Of a DNA stretch of 64,000 bases, positions 1 through 12,100 are shown one piece after another (the first letter of the stretch is position 1; each line of letters opens with the position of its first letter). The notes beneath the pieces are model-generated. The model made no database searches. It had not been told where the DNA came from and worked only from the letters and a program-made list of their open reading frames with translations. This DNA comes from Theristus sp. LFF4_11. Its lineage: Eukaryota; Nematoda; Chromadorea; Monhysterida; Xyalidae. The stretch spans positions 1 to 64,000 of the forward strand of contig JASANC010003969.1 of assembly GCA_030248135.1 (NCBI GenBank), read 5' to 3'. The translations under genes and the position numbers were made by a program.

Positions 1-114
1 GGGTGTATAGGCACTTAATGACAGAGAAAACTCGATGGGCGCCCTACTCAATGGTGTTCTGTACGCTTCTCTGGGTTAGCCCTGGCTAAAAACATCGCCT
101 AAAAATCACAACAA
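1..114 (+). mobile_element. tRNA-derived SINE, 3' part, copy 1
   Basis: The body GGGTGTATAGGCACTTAATG through GGTTAGCCCTGGCTAAAAAC ends in a (CAA)n tail. The 5' tRNA-like head lies outside the window or is lost. Confidence 0.8.
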
Positions 115-357
115 CAACAACAACAGAATTTCGCACATGATGTGATTTCGGACTAAACTGAAAAGGACAGTTAAAAAATAATTTTAAAACTGTTTTACAC
201 TTTTCAGTAAAACAAACGCGGCGCAAAAATATAGCTTTTATGTACTTGTATCCGTGTGTACCACATCAGAGACTTGAAAAGAGTTGTCGAGCCAAGTCTC
301 TCACTGCTTACACAAAGCCATATTCCTTCTTTTATATGCGTCTCCCGCATTTTTAGA
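115..357 (+). mobile_element. Truncated element 'A', copy 3
   Basis: The right part of element A, ending in the CGCATTTTTAGATA terminus. A SINE tail joins its left side and a C-rich MITE has inserted at its right end. Confidence 0.75.
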
Positions 358-359
358 TA

Positions 360-818
360 CCGTATTACCCCCATTAAACCCCCCCCACCATTAATCCCCC
401 CCCCCACCAATAAACCCCCACCCCCCCGACCAGTTTCCGAATAATCCCCCCCCCACAAATAATCCCCCATGGGGGATTATTGGAGACCTGTTTGAAACAC
501 ATACCCAGCGAATTCAGTGGCTGGTTGCAGTGAAAATGATGAAATTGTGCTACCAAAGGCCCCAAACGTGTGAGTTAATAGTAATTTCATTACAAAAGGC
601 TGTTATAAAAGGAAATTTCTATGTAGAGTAGAAGTTTCTGCGACTTTCTTGCCTGCCATGCAATGTATTTTTGCCATTTTTCAACAAACCCCCACCCCTA
701 GAATTTTTTGTAAAATAAACCCCCCCCCACCAATAATCCCCCCCCCACCAATAAACCCCCACCCCTAAAAGTCGCTGACGTATTAATCCCCCATGGGGGT
801 TTATTGGGGGTAATACGG
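360..818. mobile_element. C-rich MITE with TA target duplication
   Basis: Terminal inverted repeats start CCGTATTACCCCCA and the element is flanked by TA (358-359, 819-820). The interior has long C tracts (runs of 5-10 C) alternating with AATAA on the top strand, a strong strand bias with quadruplex/i-motif potential. No coding content. Confidence 0.8.
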
Positions 819-3800
819 TATTTATGATTTGCTGAATAATCAGTTCGCGGGGTGTCGGCTGAAAAAAAACGGATATTCTGAGTTATTTTATCAGGCAGGT
901 GTCCGCTCTCCGAGGTGACCCTTTTTTCTGTTATTTGTTTGGGCTGCGCTGAAATGGCAGCCAATCATTGTGCTGAATCTTCTGCGCTATTTGTAGCTGT
1001 TATTATTACCTGGTGCTCGTGTGGAAATCAATTCACCCATTGATCGTTGATCTGTGGAATATATATCGCTTGTGTTGATTTCGAGCATAGCATTGTAGCA
1101 TTTGCATTTCCGTTTTAGTGATCGCGCACTCTTCCATTGTGTGACACCACCGCCGCATCAACAACCCTGCACCGTCGGCACGTCGTGTCGTGTCATTTGT
1201 CTTTCAATTCTGTTTCATTTTCCGTGTTGTTCACATTTGTTGCTCAGTCAGACGCACGCCAACATGAGTCAGTCAATACTATTGCTTTTTCATGTTTACT
1301 TTTCATTATTTGTTGAAGACAATAATATTTTGTCAGCTGCACTCAAATCAGCCGATCGAAACTACTATTATCAAAAGGATGAATCACCTCCTCGCACTGG
1401 AACTGTCCATTGACATTGTTCTGGTTGTTTTGGTGGTCATCAGCAACAGCTGAAAATCAACATTTTAGATACCTAATAGGTCCCAATCCTGTTGTGTTCT
1501 TATGTTCAATTGCATGATGAATAATAGTTATTTTTGCACAAATCAACTGTGCCGTTCCCTGAAATGCCATCTGGCCTCGACGTGCACCGGTTGGCTACGC
1601 CTCTTTCACTCACTGTGTCATTTTAAATTGAGCAGTTGTCATATTTGCAGGCTAAACATTTTATTAGCCTCAACATGAAATGAACGTAACGTGGCCGGCC
1701 AGATTTTACTATAATATTATATTTTTTTGGCGTTTGTCTTTTTTATGTCTGTTTTCGTTCGTTTTTCAACGCACAAAACATGTTGTTACTTCGAAACAGG
1801 TTTCGCGCAATTTGGTTGACAATGCCCATGATTCTTGTTCTTTTTGTCGTTCAGGAAACAGCAGCCATTTTCGGCGTAACGTTTGTTTTTGTTACACGGT
1901 ACGTATGGGGCCTAATGTACATGTACATACACATTTGATCCATCAATCAAAAGTAAACCATTTCTTTATCTCAGTGTTCCATCTGGTTTATTCTTCGTGC
2001 ATGCTTTAGTTTTTTGCTAAAAGAAGTAATTTATTGAAAACTAGCATTATTATTGGAGTGTCCGTAACACACACACACTCGGCGTAATTTCCAATGCACA
2101 TCATCATCATTTTGATGAATAACTATTCAATGTGCAATATGCGTTCCTTATTTCTTGAAGTGCTTTTTATTGACCATAAAAATATGGTTTTTTTAGTCTG
2201 AGATTTTTCCTTCTTCCACGTTCTCTGATTTGCTTGACGTTTTGCGTTGTGTTTTCAAAAACGAGCTTTCTGAAGGGAAAATAAAAGCGAGCGCGAGAAC
2301 AACAATGTGAAGTCGTCGTGGAAATTGTGGCGTCTACTGTTTTACGGGCTGCTCCATAAAAATTCACTCGTAAACCGAACATGCCAGCTTTTATTGCTAT
2401 TTTCATTAGTTTCGTGTAATGCACCCCAACAGCACTTAAGGGTCCGGTGGCTGACTGAGCGATCATCACGTTTTCCTTATTTCCACTCTCGGATTTTCTA
2501 ACTGAAGCTTTGGTTTCAAAAATTTTATGATTGGATTGAAACTCTGGAAAAATTAGAAACATGGCTTCCCTTTCTTCTGTTTTGTGCATTGAACATTTGC
2601 CCTTGCGTGTGTGACGTGTCAAGCCTGTCCCACACGCACGGACACGACGACGCTGTCGCCTTTGCGTGCTACAGCTTCTGTGTCTGTTTTTTACACCAGT
2701 TTTTCAGCACTGCCAGTTTCCCACGCTTGCTTGCACGATTTGAGAAACCTGCAATGTGTATATTTGAGATAATCAGCGTTTGTAACTGAATTTCCCGGCA
2801 GCACAGTGGCGGCAAAACACGCAAATTAGAAATTAAAGGCCCGATTTTTTTGAACGCAAGTGAAAAATTCTTGGTTACCCTAATTGATGAACGGTTGCTA
2901 ATTTCATCATTTCATCTCACATTTTTTTGTGAAATTCAGTCGTCCTAAAAAACAAGTAATGTCAAAAAGTTGCGTGCAAAAATATAACACCGAAGCAGTT
3001 GATTAACCCGACAAGAAAAAGTATTTTGACCTTTGCGCAATGCTGTGAACATGTGTAAACTATGTTATCAATCTGACTTTTAACGTCTTGCGTGGTATGT
3101 AAATTGAACATATAATTCACGTCGATAGACGAACTGTACTGCGTTTGTGTGCCCGTCCTGTCTTGCACTAAGATTATGCCGGCTGGTATGAATCATGCAA
3201 CTTTTTTTATTCACTAACGTACACGCATTGCTGAAATATGCATTGTTGTTTGTCAGTGCTTGTTTCCACAGCGTTTCCACAACTGAAACTGAAAATCGGA
3301 GTGCAAAAAAAACAACGCCCAGGCGCATTGTAGTTTTTTTTCTTATTTTGTCGAACTTTTTAACTCTGCGTCCGCCCTGCATCAGATTCCTTTCGAAGTT
3401 TTCACAACATTATTCTGTCACACTCAATGACGCAATACACTCGTTCTTGTTTGGCTTGCTTGTAAAAACTAATAATAAAACGTCACATTCTTCTCGTCGC
3501 GATAACATCTTATTAATTTTCTTTTGATATTTCGCAAAAGGTTGTGACCTTTACTTTTTCACAAACCCACTGCTACTGTACCAGTTTCAGATATGACGGC
3601 GTAAAATATGTTTTGTGCTGTCGCATCCAAAAAGCAAATTGAAAAAGGTGTGTCATACGCACCATACCATTACCATATATGCCTTTTTCAAGAACACTAA
3701 TTTCTGCAAAAAAATGTGGGAAAGTACTGTAAGTGTCAGTAAGTAAATGTTTTCTTTCATCAATTTGCACACACAATTTGCCTATGGGTTCTTTGTTTGT

Positions 3801-4835
3801 CATATTTGCGCAAATTACTCTGGGTGCTTTCGTGCAGCAAACTTGTGTTATCGTTTGCAGCCCCCCATTCCATTTCAATTCAAACTTGTGGTGGTAATTT
3901 GTTTTTTTTTTAACTTCAATCCTTCATTATATTTACCATCCAGTTTTTGCTCCGAATTTGGTTGGCTTTTCAGAGTACTCTTGAACTTTTTTTTGCGTTG
4001 GCTGCTGGCCCAATCACTGAAATTCTTTGTTGATTCTGTTTAGTTCATTTGCACACTTTGAAAAAAAGACCGGTTTGAATAGAACTGTTCTTCATCCTGA
4101 AATGCATATTGAACGCAAACATACACCATTACTCCACTTTCTCCACAAAAACAACTTTTTCGTGCGTGGATTTTTGTAAAAAAATCAAACAACTCTCTTT
4201 CACTGTGAGCTCCTACTTTTTGTCTGTGCACTGAGTGTCATATTGGCCACTTCAAACACACTTTAAACTTTGTTTGTTTGAGCAAACATCAAAAAATCGT
4301 TTGTCGGATGTGAATATAAAAACTCGTCAAATCCCAAAATGCCATGACAAAATTCCGATGGTAGTTTTTTCTGCGGCAGCATTGTGGTGATTCTCTAGCG
4401 TTTCAGTTTGATAGAACTGAAAACGATTCCAATGGAATGGATTAAGTTCAGTAAAACCGCTCAATTATGCGGGAAAAACTGTTTTGGTTTGATCGGCTGG
4501 CATAATCGCACACAGTGCCCATAACGTTTACAAAACCGAAAAATTATGGAAAAAGCGATCGCAACTGTGCCAAAGTTGTTAAATTTGGATTGGTAAAAAA
4601 AGCGGGCAAAATTAACCGCGGAAAACAACGGCTCAAACCATTGACTGAGCTCTCTCAGCGGCGCTGCAAACAGAAATCAAGACTAGGGCTCAGTGAGCGG
4701 CAGTCAGGTCTCAGGTCTCCGGTGTACATACCTGTCAACATCTATAATTCGTCCTGCAAACCGCATGTGACATTGGCGCGTGCGTTGCAGACGTTGATTT
4801 CAAAAAGTCACGCCGCTTCAAGCGGACCAACAAAA
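819..4835. other. Gene-free stretch upstream of the ABTB gene
   Basis: AT-rich with many T tracts. Short reading frames occur on both strands, but none has a recognisable domain, coherent splice sites or a homologue elsewhere in the window. It may hold the promoter and untranslated exons of the ABTB gene; the longest frame upstream of its ATG opens at 4515. Confidence 0.6.
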
Positions 4836-7800
4836 ATGTCCACCTTCAGCGAAACACGATCACCGCGACCAGCCCGTTATCGGTAAGGGTTTTTTGTTCA
4901 TTTCACATTCTTGCAATCGATACACGCACACATCAAAAATGATTGTTGCATGTTGCACGGTGTTTGGTGTGTTGTCTTTGTGTCGGATCACGTTACCGCT
5001 CATGTCAGTTTCAATTATGATTTGCCACAATTCTTAGGCGTTGCTTTCATATTTCTTCTGTATTCTATGCGTAAATTCTGATTGCCGAAAGATTACTGCG
5101 CCGATGATTTATGTGTCGGTCGAAATCCGTTGACGAACGTTGTATGTCCACTGTTCATTTTTTTATCAAAATCCAGTTTTTTTGATTTATTAGGCATCGA
5201 GAAAACTTTTATCAAACCAACTTTGAAAGAGTCTCATACAGTTTTCCCCAAATCATCTTGCAATGTAATGCCGTTCTGATCTCCTTTGTGGTTAATCAAA
5301 AAACTGGGTGGGTGGGTGGTCGAAAATCGTCAGTAAAACACGGTGTTGCATCGAAATTAGCCGTTTTTCCAACGTTTTTCCTCGTATCAGTTACCGCACT
5401 GAAAAACCATTGACCCTTTCAGCGCCCGTTCTAAATCACGCGGCATGTCTGATTATTTCGGTGCATGATCTCTACAACCCTTTCATTCCCCCTCTGCATT
5501 TCATTTCATATCCAGGGTCATTCTCCTCCGCGGCCATTATCCTTTAGCTCCGTTTATTTCATTTCACGTTTCCATTGTGTTTCATGGTTTTTATTACGCC
5601 GCACAGTTATGACTACAAGTGTAGTTGGATGTTTGGATTAAAATTTCAAAATACTACATTCCAGTGAGGTTTAATCGTATCATCGTATTATACCTTTGAA
5701 AATTTTTTCCTGTTTTCTTTGCTAACTTTTTTGTTCTTGTTCGAAAACAACATAGCAAATCGTTACGTGGCCAAGACGCGCCTGAACTTTGGCGTTGCCG
5801 CCGTGTTGTGATCTTCGTTGCATGACATCTTGCAAAAAAACGATGAAAACAAAACGTGGAGAACGATTGATGATTATGATGTTACATTATGGTGTGTGCT
5901 CGTCTACATGTCAACGTCAGAAGAAGAAGAACATTGATATTGAAACAGTTTGTACCGTTTTGTTTCGCTCGGATAAATATGTCATCAAAACATCAACAAC
6001 AACATCAAAGTAACAAACGAACCAAACAAAACTTCATGCTGTTATTATGCACGAAATTGGCTAAAGATTGAAATCACGCCTCTGTAAGTTCACCTCGACA
6101 CACACAACGTTCTCTCCGCTCCATCTCGGCCAATGTCTTAATCAAGGATTTCTTTCTTGTCTGTTAGTGTATGCATATGCGATTACGGGCTAACGACGAC
6201 ATGAAATATGCATTTGCACAACATCAACTAACGCTAAGTGTGATAGTTACACACGTTTTCTCATCTATATCGAAACTGTAAACTATTGGCAGCGAAAACT
6301 GCGATTTTGAAAAGGTAATATGTGACCGTGTTGTCTTGTCCGTAAATCGTTTTCCATCATTTTGGCAGAGAAAGTGGATTTTTTCAGGCTGATCTGCCAC
6401 AACATATGCCATGGCTGATGGCATGGCTTCTTCACGTGCCAAGCGCACATCTTGATCTCACACTGTTGTGCATGTGGCCACCTTGACACTGATTATCATC
6501 TTAGTAATGCGTTTTTGCTCAGAAAGAACGGAACGATTCGTTCGTGCATTCCATTGCTAATAACGAAAATTAGAAAACAGGTATAATTTATGACGAGATA
6601 TAACAAATTATTTTTAGTCGTGAGACTGTTTAGAATGTGCTGTCCTGTCCTCTCTATATCTTTAAACAAAAAATCAGAACGAACGAAGTTGTCGCTCGCT
6701 GTTCGAAGTTGTTTGATTTTGCGTTCTGCTTCGAAAATTCTGTTTGTTGCTTACCCTGGTGCTTGTACGTGTACACATAGTCTTTCTTGGAATCGTTCAC
6801 CGGGTAGTTAAAAGTTTCAATATTTGGAGTCTCTAAAATCATATATTGAATCGGTGACTGATGTCCAGAAGTATCTCTAGATATCAAAGACCGAGCTTCT
6901 CAAAGGATTTTTGTTCAAGAACTAATTCAAGTCGGAAGTCACCGGAATTCTTGTAAAGGTTGGAGGCACAATGGAGTAGTTGTCGCGAATGACTCGTACA
7001 GACACTGAGCGCGTGTGTTCAAAATACAGTGTAATTTCCGCGACGAAAGAGGAAATTGCGATTTTGTTTGGTATGCGCGTTTCTTTTGAGATATGGGAGT
7101 TTTGTCATAAAGATTTGGTGTAAGGTGCTATAATGTGCGTGGATGTGTGTTTTTGACTCTTCATTTTCTCGGCTGTTTTTCATCCACACGACGCGAACCG
7201 CTTTCGAGTGCAAGAGAAACATCATCAATGTAATGCTATACATCTTCGAAAGCTTCGCCCATACAAATAGATATGTTTGTGTTATTTTCAAGAATGCCGA
7301 CCTTGAGACTCTTCTTCCACTCATGTGAGCAGGATGTAAACTATCCGTAGCTCTATTATGAGCAGTTTTCGGAATTAATTTTTGCCTCGCCTCTCTGTCC
7401 GTTGTTGTTTGTCACAAAAAAATGTTTGAATGCGCATGCAAGTTATGTTGATGTTACACTGTAGATATGTCCCTCTGTTGTTGATCGTTTACTTTCGGTG
7501 GCCGGTGGAAAGTCGTCAATTGCGTTCATGGTCACTTTATGCGAGGTAATATAAAAAATTCTGGCTTCTTCTTTGTTCTGTATTTTTTCCAAAAACTGAG
7601 ACTTTCGAAATTAAAGTTTTGTACTGTCTTGGTTGATTCAGAGATTTTCAGTCCTTTGTTGTTTGTTCTTTATGTTGGTTTGCTCGAGACAATGTTTGAT
7701 ATAAACGAACTTTTTTTTATTTTTCAGCGGAATGCAAAACAGTCTGAAAGAAATCATCGGTATTCCTCACGAATTTGACTTCTTCACTACGTTATTATCA

Positions 7801-9038
7801 CCTTTACGACCCAAGCACCCTCAAGCCTGTGCGCGTGCCACCCCGTTTTTTATTGTGTTTTGTAAACCCGGTGTTGCGCAAATTGTTTCGTGATGTCAAG
7901 TAGTCATCTGTTTTTTTCAGATTTATCAAAAAAAATGTTCAATTGATGCGTTCTCTCATCTTATTTCTCGTTCGCAAGTGCCTTCAAACACGTTGTTTCA
8001 GGTTTTATTGTCTTAACGACCCATTTGAAGTCAAGCATTGAATGAAAATCTACCGTATTTCCGTATTTGCTGCCAAACACAATCTTTGTTCTTACAATAG
8101 TTTTTTGTCGTTAAAAACCGGTCAACGTCACAAAAAACTGCCTGAAACACCTGAAAAACCTGTAAGTTTAAAAAACACTTTCTTTCATAAGACACTAACG
8201 TTTTGATGTGCAGTTCGTTTAGCTGATTTAAAGTTCGTATGTAAAGTCAATATGGCACCGAGAAATCATAAGCCCATCGTTTCACATTGCGATTTTATAC
8301 GGATTTGCGAATAAGTTTGACTTATTACACCAAACGTTATGACGTCAAAATTCATACAGCGTTCTGTTGACACAGTTATGGCAAAAGAATATCTTGAAAA
8401 ACACTCACTTTCTTATTATTCTCATTCCGTTTCTCGTTCTCTAAGTACATATTTGCCGAAAAACACACGTTTCGTCAAATTTTCAAATCAAAATCTCTTT
8501 CGGTTATTTTTCTGTAAAGCTATAATTTCAATAGCGCGCTTTTATCGCATCAAAGAATGATGAGCTGTGGTTTGAATATGTGTAATCGTTTTTTATGACT
8601 ACTCTCAAATACACATCTCACTTTGCAGTCTGTCATCTGATCGTGTTGAATACGAAGATGCTGATAGCAGCAACGACAACAACAACAACGACAATAAGCA
8701 AAACCAGCGATACGGCTGTCACCAAAGAATACAAAACAGCGCGAAACTGATGTCGCTGGCGGAGCCGTTGGCGAACAGTGACGAGCCGGGGGGCCGACTG
8801 GCACGTGCGGCACCGTTCAAGAACAACAATAATAGTAGTAATGGCAGGATAAATGGCAATAAAACTAACGTCAATAGTAATAATAACGTGAGTAAAGCGG
8901 AGCAATTACTATTATTGGGCTCATCGTCGCACAACGAACGCCATTCGAATGCCTCGAATAACTCGCCACTGCTGATGAATGGGCAAGCGCACACACCGCC
9001 GATAATAATGCCGTCGAAACACAAGAAACTTGCCAATC

Positions 9039-9109
<71 letters not shown>

Positions 9110-12100
9110 CGGCCGCAACCGATTTACGCCGGATCATCGGATCACAGTCTTCAGGAGCGTTTGACTCAGGCGCTCAAAGGGCTCGCAAACCCGTTCAAAT
9201 CGTCCTCCGGCGCTGTTCGTTCGCTGTTTTATAACTTTATAAGACTTTTTTATGCTTTTTGTGGTTTTTGGGTTTTTATTGGTTGGTCAATATTAAAACA
9301 CGTTTGGTTTTCCGTTCAACTTTCATGCGCATTTTTGCACTGTTTACGATTCTAATGCAAACGGAAATCATGCTTGATTCAGAATAACGTGCATACGTGT
9401 GTGCACGAAAATTGGTTTTACACAACAATGAAGATATTTTTATAACCGATGAGTTTACCTCCATTAAACATGATCAATGGAAATTGAAATCACATCATAT
9501 TCATAGCGCAACAGTTGTTGCAGGTTCAGCAAAAATGTTGCAATCATATTTTTTGAAAACTTGATTTCACCTCTATTTGAAATAGTGTTCAGTAAAGTCT
9601 GACGTGTCCACAAACCAACAATCATTCAGCTTTTGCAATGACTGTAAATTTGAAGTTCAAAAAAAATTCAACAAAAAAATTTGGAAGCGTCGCAAACTTT
9701 CTTCACTTCAATAGAATTTTTGATTTTCTACTTTTAGGTCTTGAATTTATTTCAAACACCGATCTTGCAACGTTGATAATGTGTCATCCATTCAGAGCTC
9801 TTCCGGTGGTGCAGTGACCGCAAACGACGTCGTCTTTTACCCGAGTGGCAGTACACCGAGTCAACGAAACTCATTGTCCACGTCGCAGTCAGTCTCAACG
9901 AACAGCTCCTCTGAGGTGGTCAAACGGACCCCACCAATTGGTGCGGGTCAACGTCTCTATGAACGAAGAAACGCACCGGTTCGTATTTGGCAATCGTGAT
10001 TTTATAGTTTTTCTGTCTGTTAGCCTTTCCACGGTTTTTAAAAACTGAACTTGTTGTTGTTGTTGTTGTGATTTTTAGGCGATGTTTTTAGCCAGGGCTA
10101 ACCCAGAGAAGCGTACAGAACTTTTAGTTTGTTACATCAATAAACGTGCTTTTCGTCACACGTTCATGCTATTCAGCGTCTCAACGCAAACCAAGCTAAC
10201 CTTACCCCAAAAAACACCTGTACAACAACAGCCGTTCATTGCGGGACGGTCAGCAGCCGCCCAGAACCCGCGGCGCCAGTCGTACGGTTCGCAAGTGAGC
10301 AGCCTTGAGCAGCTGCGTCAGTTGTACGGTAGCAGTGTGCCCGACTTTGCTGAGCTGCCTGCTGGCAACGAGCAGCTACAGGGTGGTGCGCGAACATCGC
10401 ACTACACTGGGTGAGTGCTCTCGCTATCGGGAAACATAATTCATGGTTTTTGAGTGATCATCGTTTGTTAGGGTGCACTGGACAGCTGTGACGGACACTC
10501 GGATAAGTTGCGGATTCCTGATTGGCTTTCACTTTGTGGTGACGGAACTCAGGAATGGTTTTCTAGATGGTTTCTTGCCTATTCGCGTCAACAAGTGGAT
10601 AGATGGAGTGACAGTTTATCGCTTCGCATGGCTTACTTCGCATCATCATTTCAGAATGAGCGCCCAAGGCAACACCGGCCAGCCGCCAGCAGTCAGCGGC
10701 GTCGTCAGCGGCAAACCGCCGCCCTCCTACCGGGTGGTCACTCGTTGCTCATCCAGCTCGCAACTTCTGCAGCACCCTGTGGCGCATCAACAGTCCGCCT
10801 CGGCCGACCAGTGCACAGCGTCCACAGCCACTGCACCACAGCAGCTGTACGCGAATCTGAGCGATCTGCGTGCGTCGCAGGGTGACCTGGGGACGACACC
10901 ATCACTGCCCGGCAGCAACTCACCACTGACCTCCATCAATCACTCGCCAACCGACTCCGGCTACCGGTCCGTGTCGAGATACCTGAGCAACAATGGAGAG
11001 CGGCTGATGTGCAGCCCGACAGAGGTGCGCGTGCGAACACCGGTGTGGATTGGCTTTGATTTTGAATAAATTGGGATTGTCATGTTTTTGTGCGAGTGAC
11101 GAGCAGTTTTGATAGACTGGGCAGTTAGTCAAGATCGTAATGGTGTGGAGAAGCATTCTGACGATTTAGATAGTTTGTTCTTTGACGCAAATTGAGTGGT
11201 TCTTCTATTAGCATGTTAGCTTTCTGATCCAGCTGTTCAGATGTTAGCTTTTGCACACAAAATGAAAACCATTGTTATTCAGACGACGCTGCCATCGACA
11301 ACGGTCGTGTCTGTCAACAGCGACCAAGTGTTGTTCTCGCCCACGTCAGCCACTGCCAACCCCTCTCACACGCCGCCGCCGTCCTCGTTGCCACCGAAAA
11401 ATGACAACAACAAGCACCTGAGGTCGGACAGCCAGTCGACGAACCAATCATCGTACGGCAAACGAAAGCCTTCCAATAAACAAAGCGCCAAACAATTGTC
11501 TGCGTCGGCCGAGGATACGACGATCAGTTTCGATTCGTCCAATCAGCGTATGGCGACGTCGACGCCGTTGGCAAACTCGTTCTCTACGACGCACAACACG
11601 ACGACGGAGACCACGGGCACCCCAGAGCTGTCGCAGGAGCACCAGGGTCATGACGACGGCAGCGAGCAGCATCGGTTGTACCTGCAGAACTGCCCGAAAC
11701 TGGTCGAATTGGACTAGTGAGTGCCATTTGAGCCAAGTTTTACGCATGCTGCTGATTGCTTAGGTCCAAAATTATAAAATGCACGCTGGTTGTCAACCAG
11801 TACTGGAAAACAATAATGCAATTTGTGTGTTTGACTCTGATGTGTTATCATTTCATTTGTTCTGCCTGCAACTCAATGCTTTCACAGACGTGGTTAGGTA
11901 ATTGCTATCATGCTTCATGCGACAATTGAAGATCCCCCATTATCACTCGGAAGGATCTCAGTGACTCGAGACACTTTACAAATTTTGAATTGCCGCGTCA
12001 AGCCGTGAAACTGCGTTCCCATCCGTGGACGCGCATTTAGTCGCAGCACCATAAGAAAAGCTCATAGATGTGTGCGTGGATGAAATCGATGTTGCTTGAG

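Noticed and set aside
2167..2622. 151-codon minus-strand frame
   Set aside because: Basic, low-information protein with no motif and no splice sites; likely chance.
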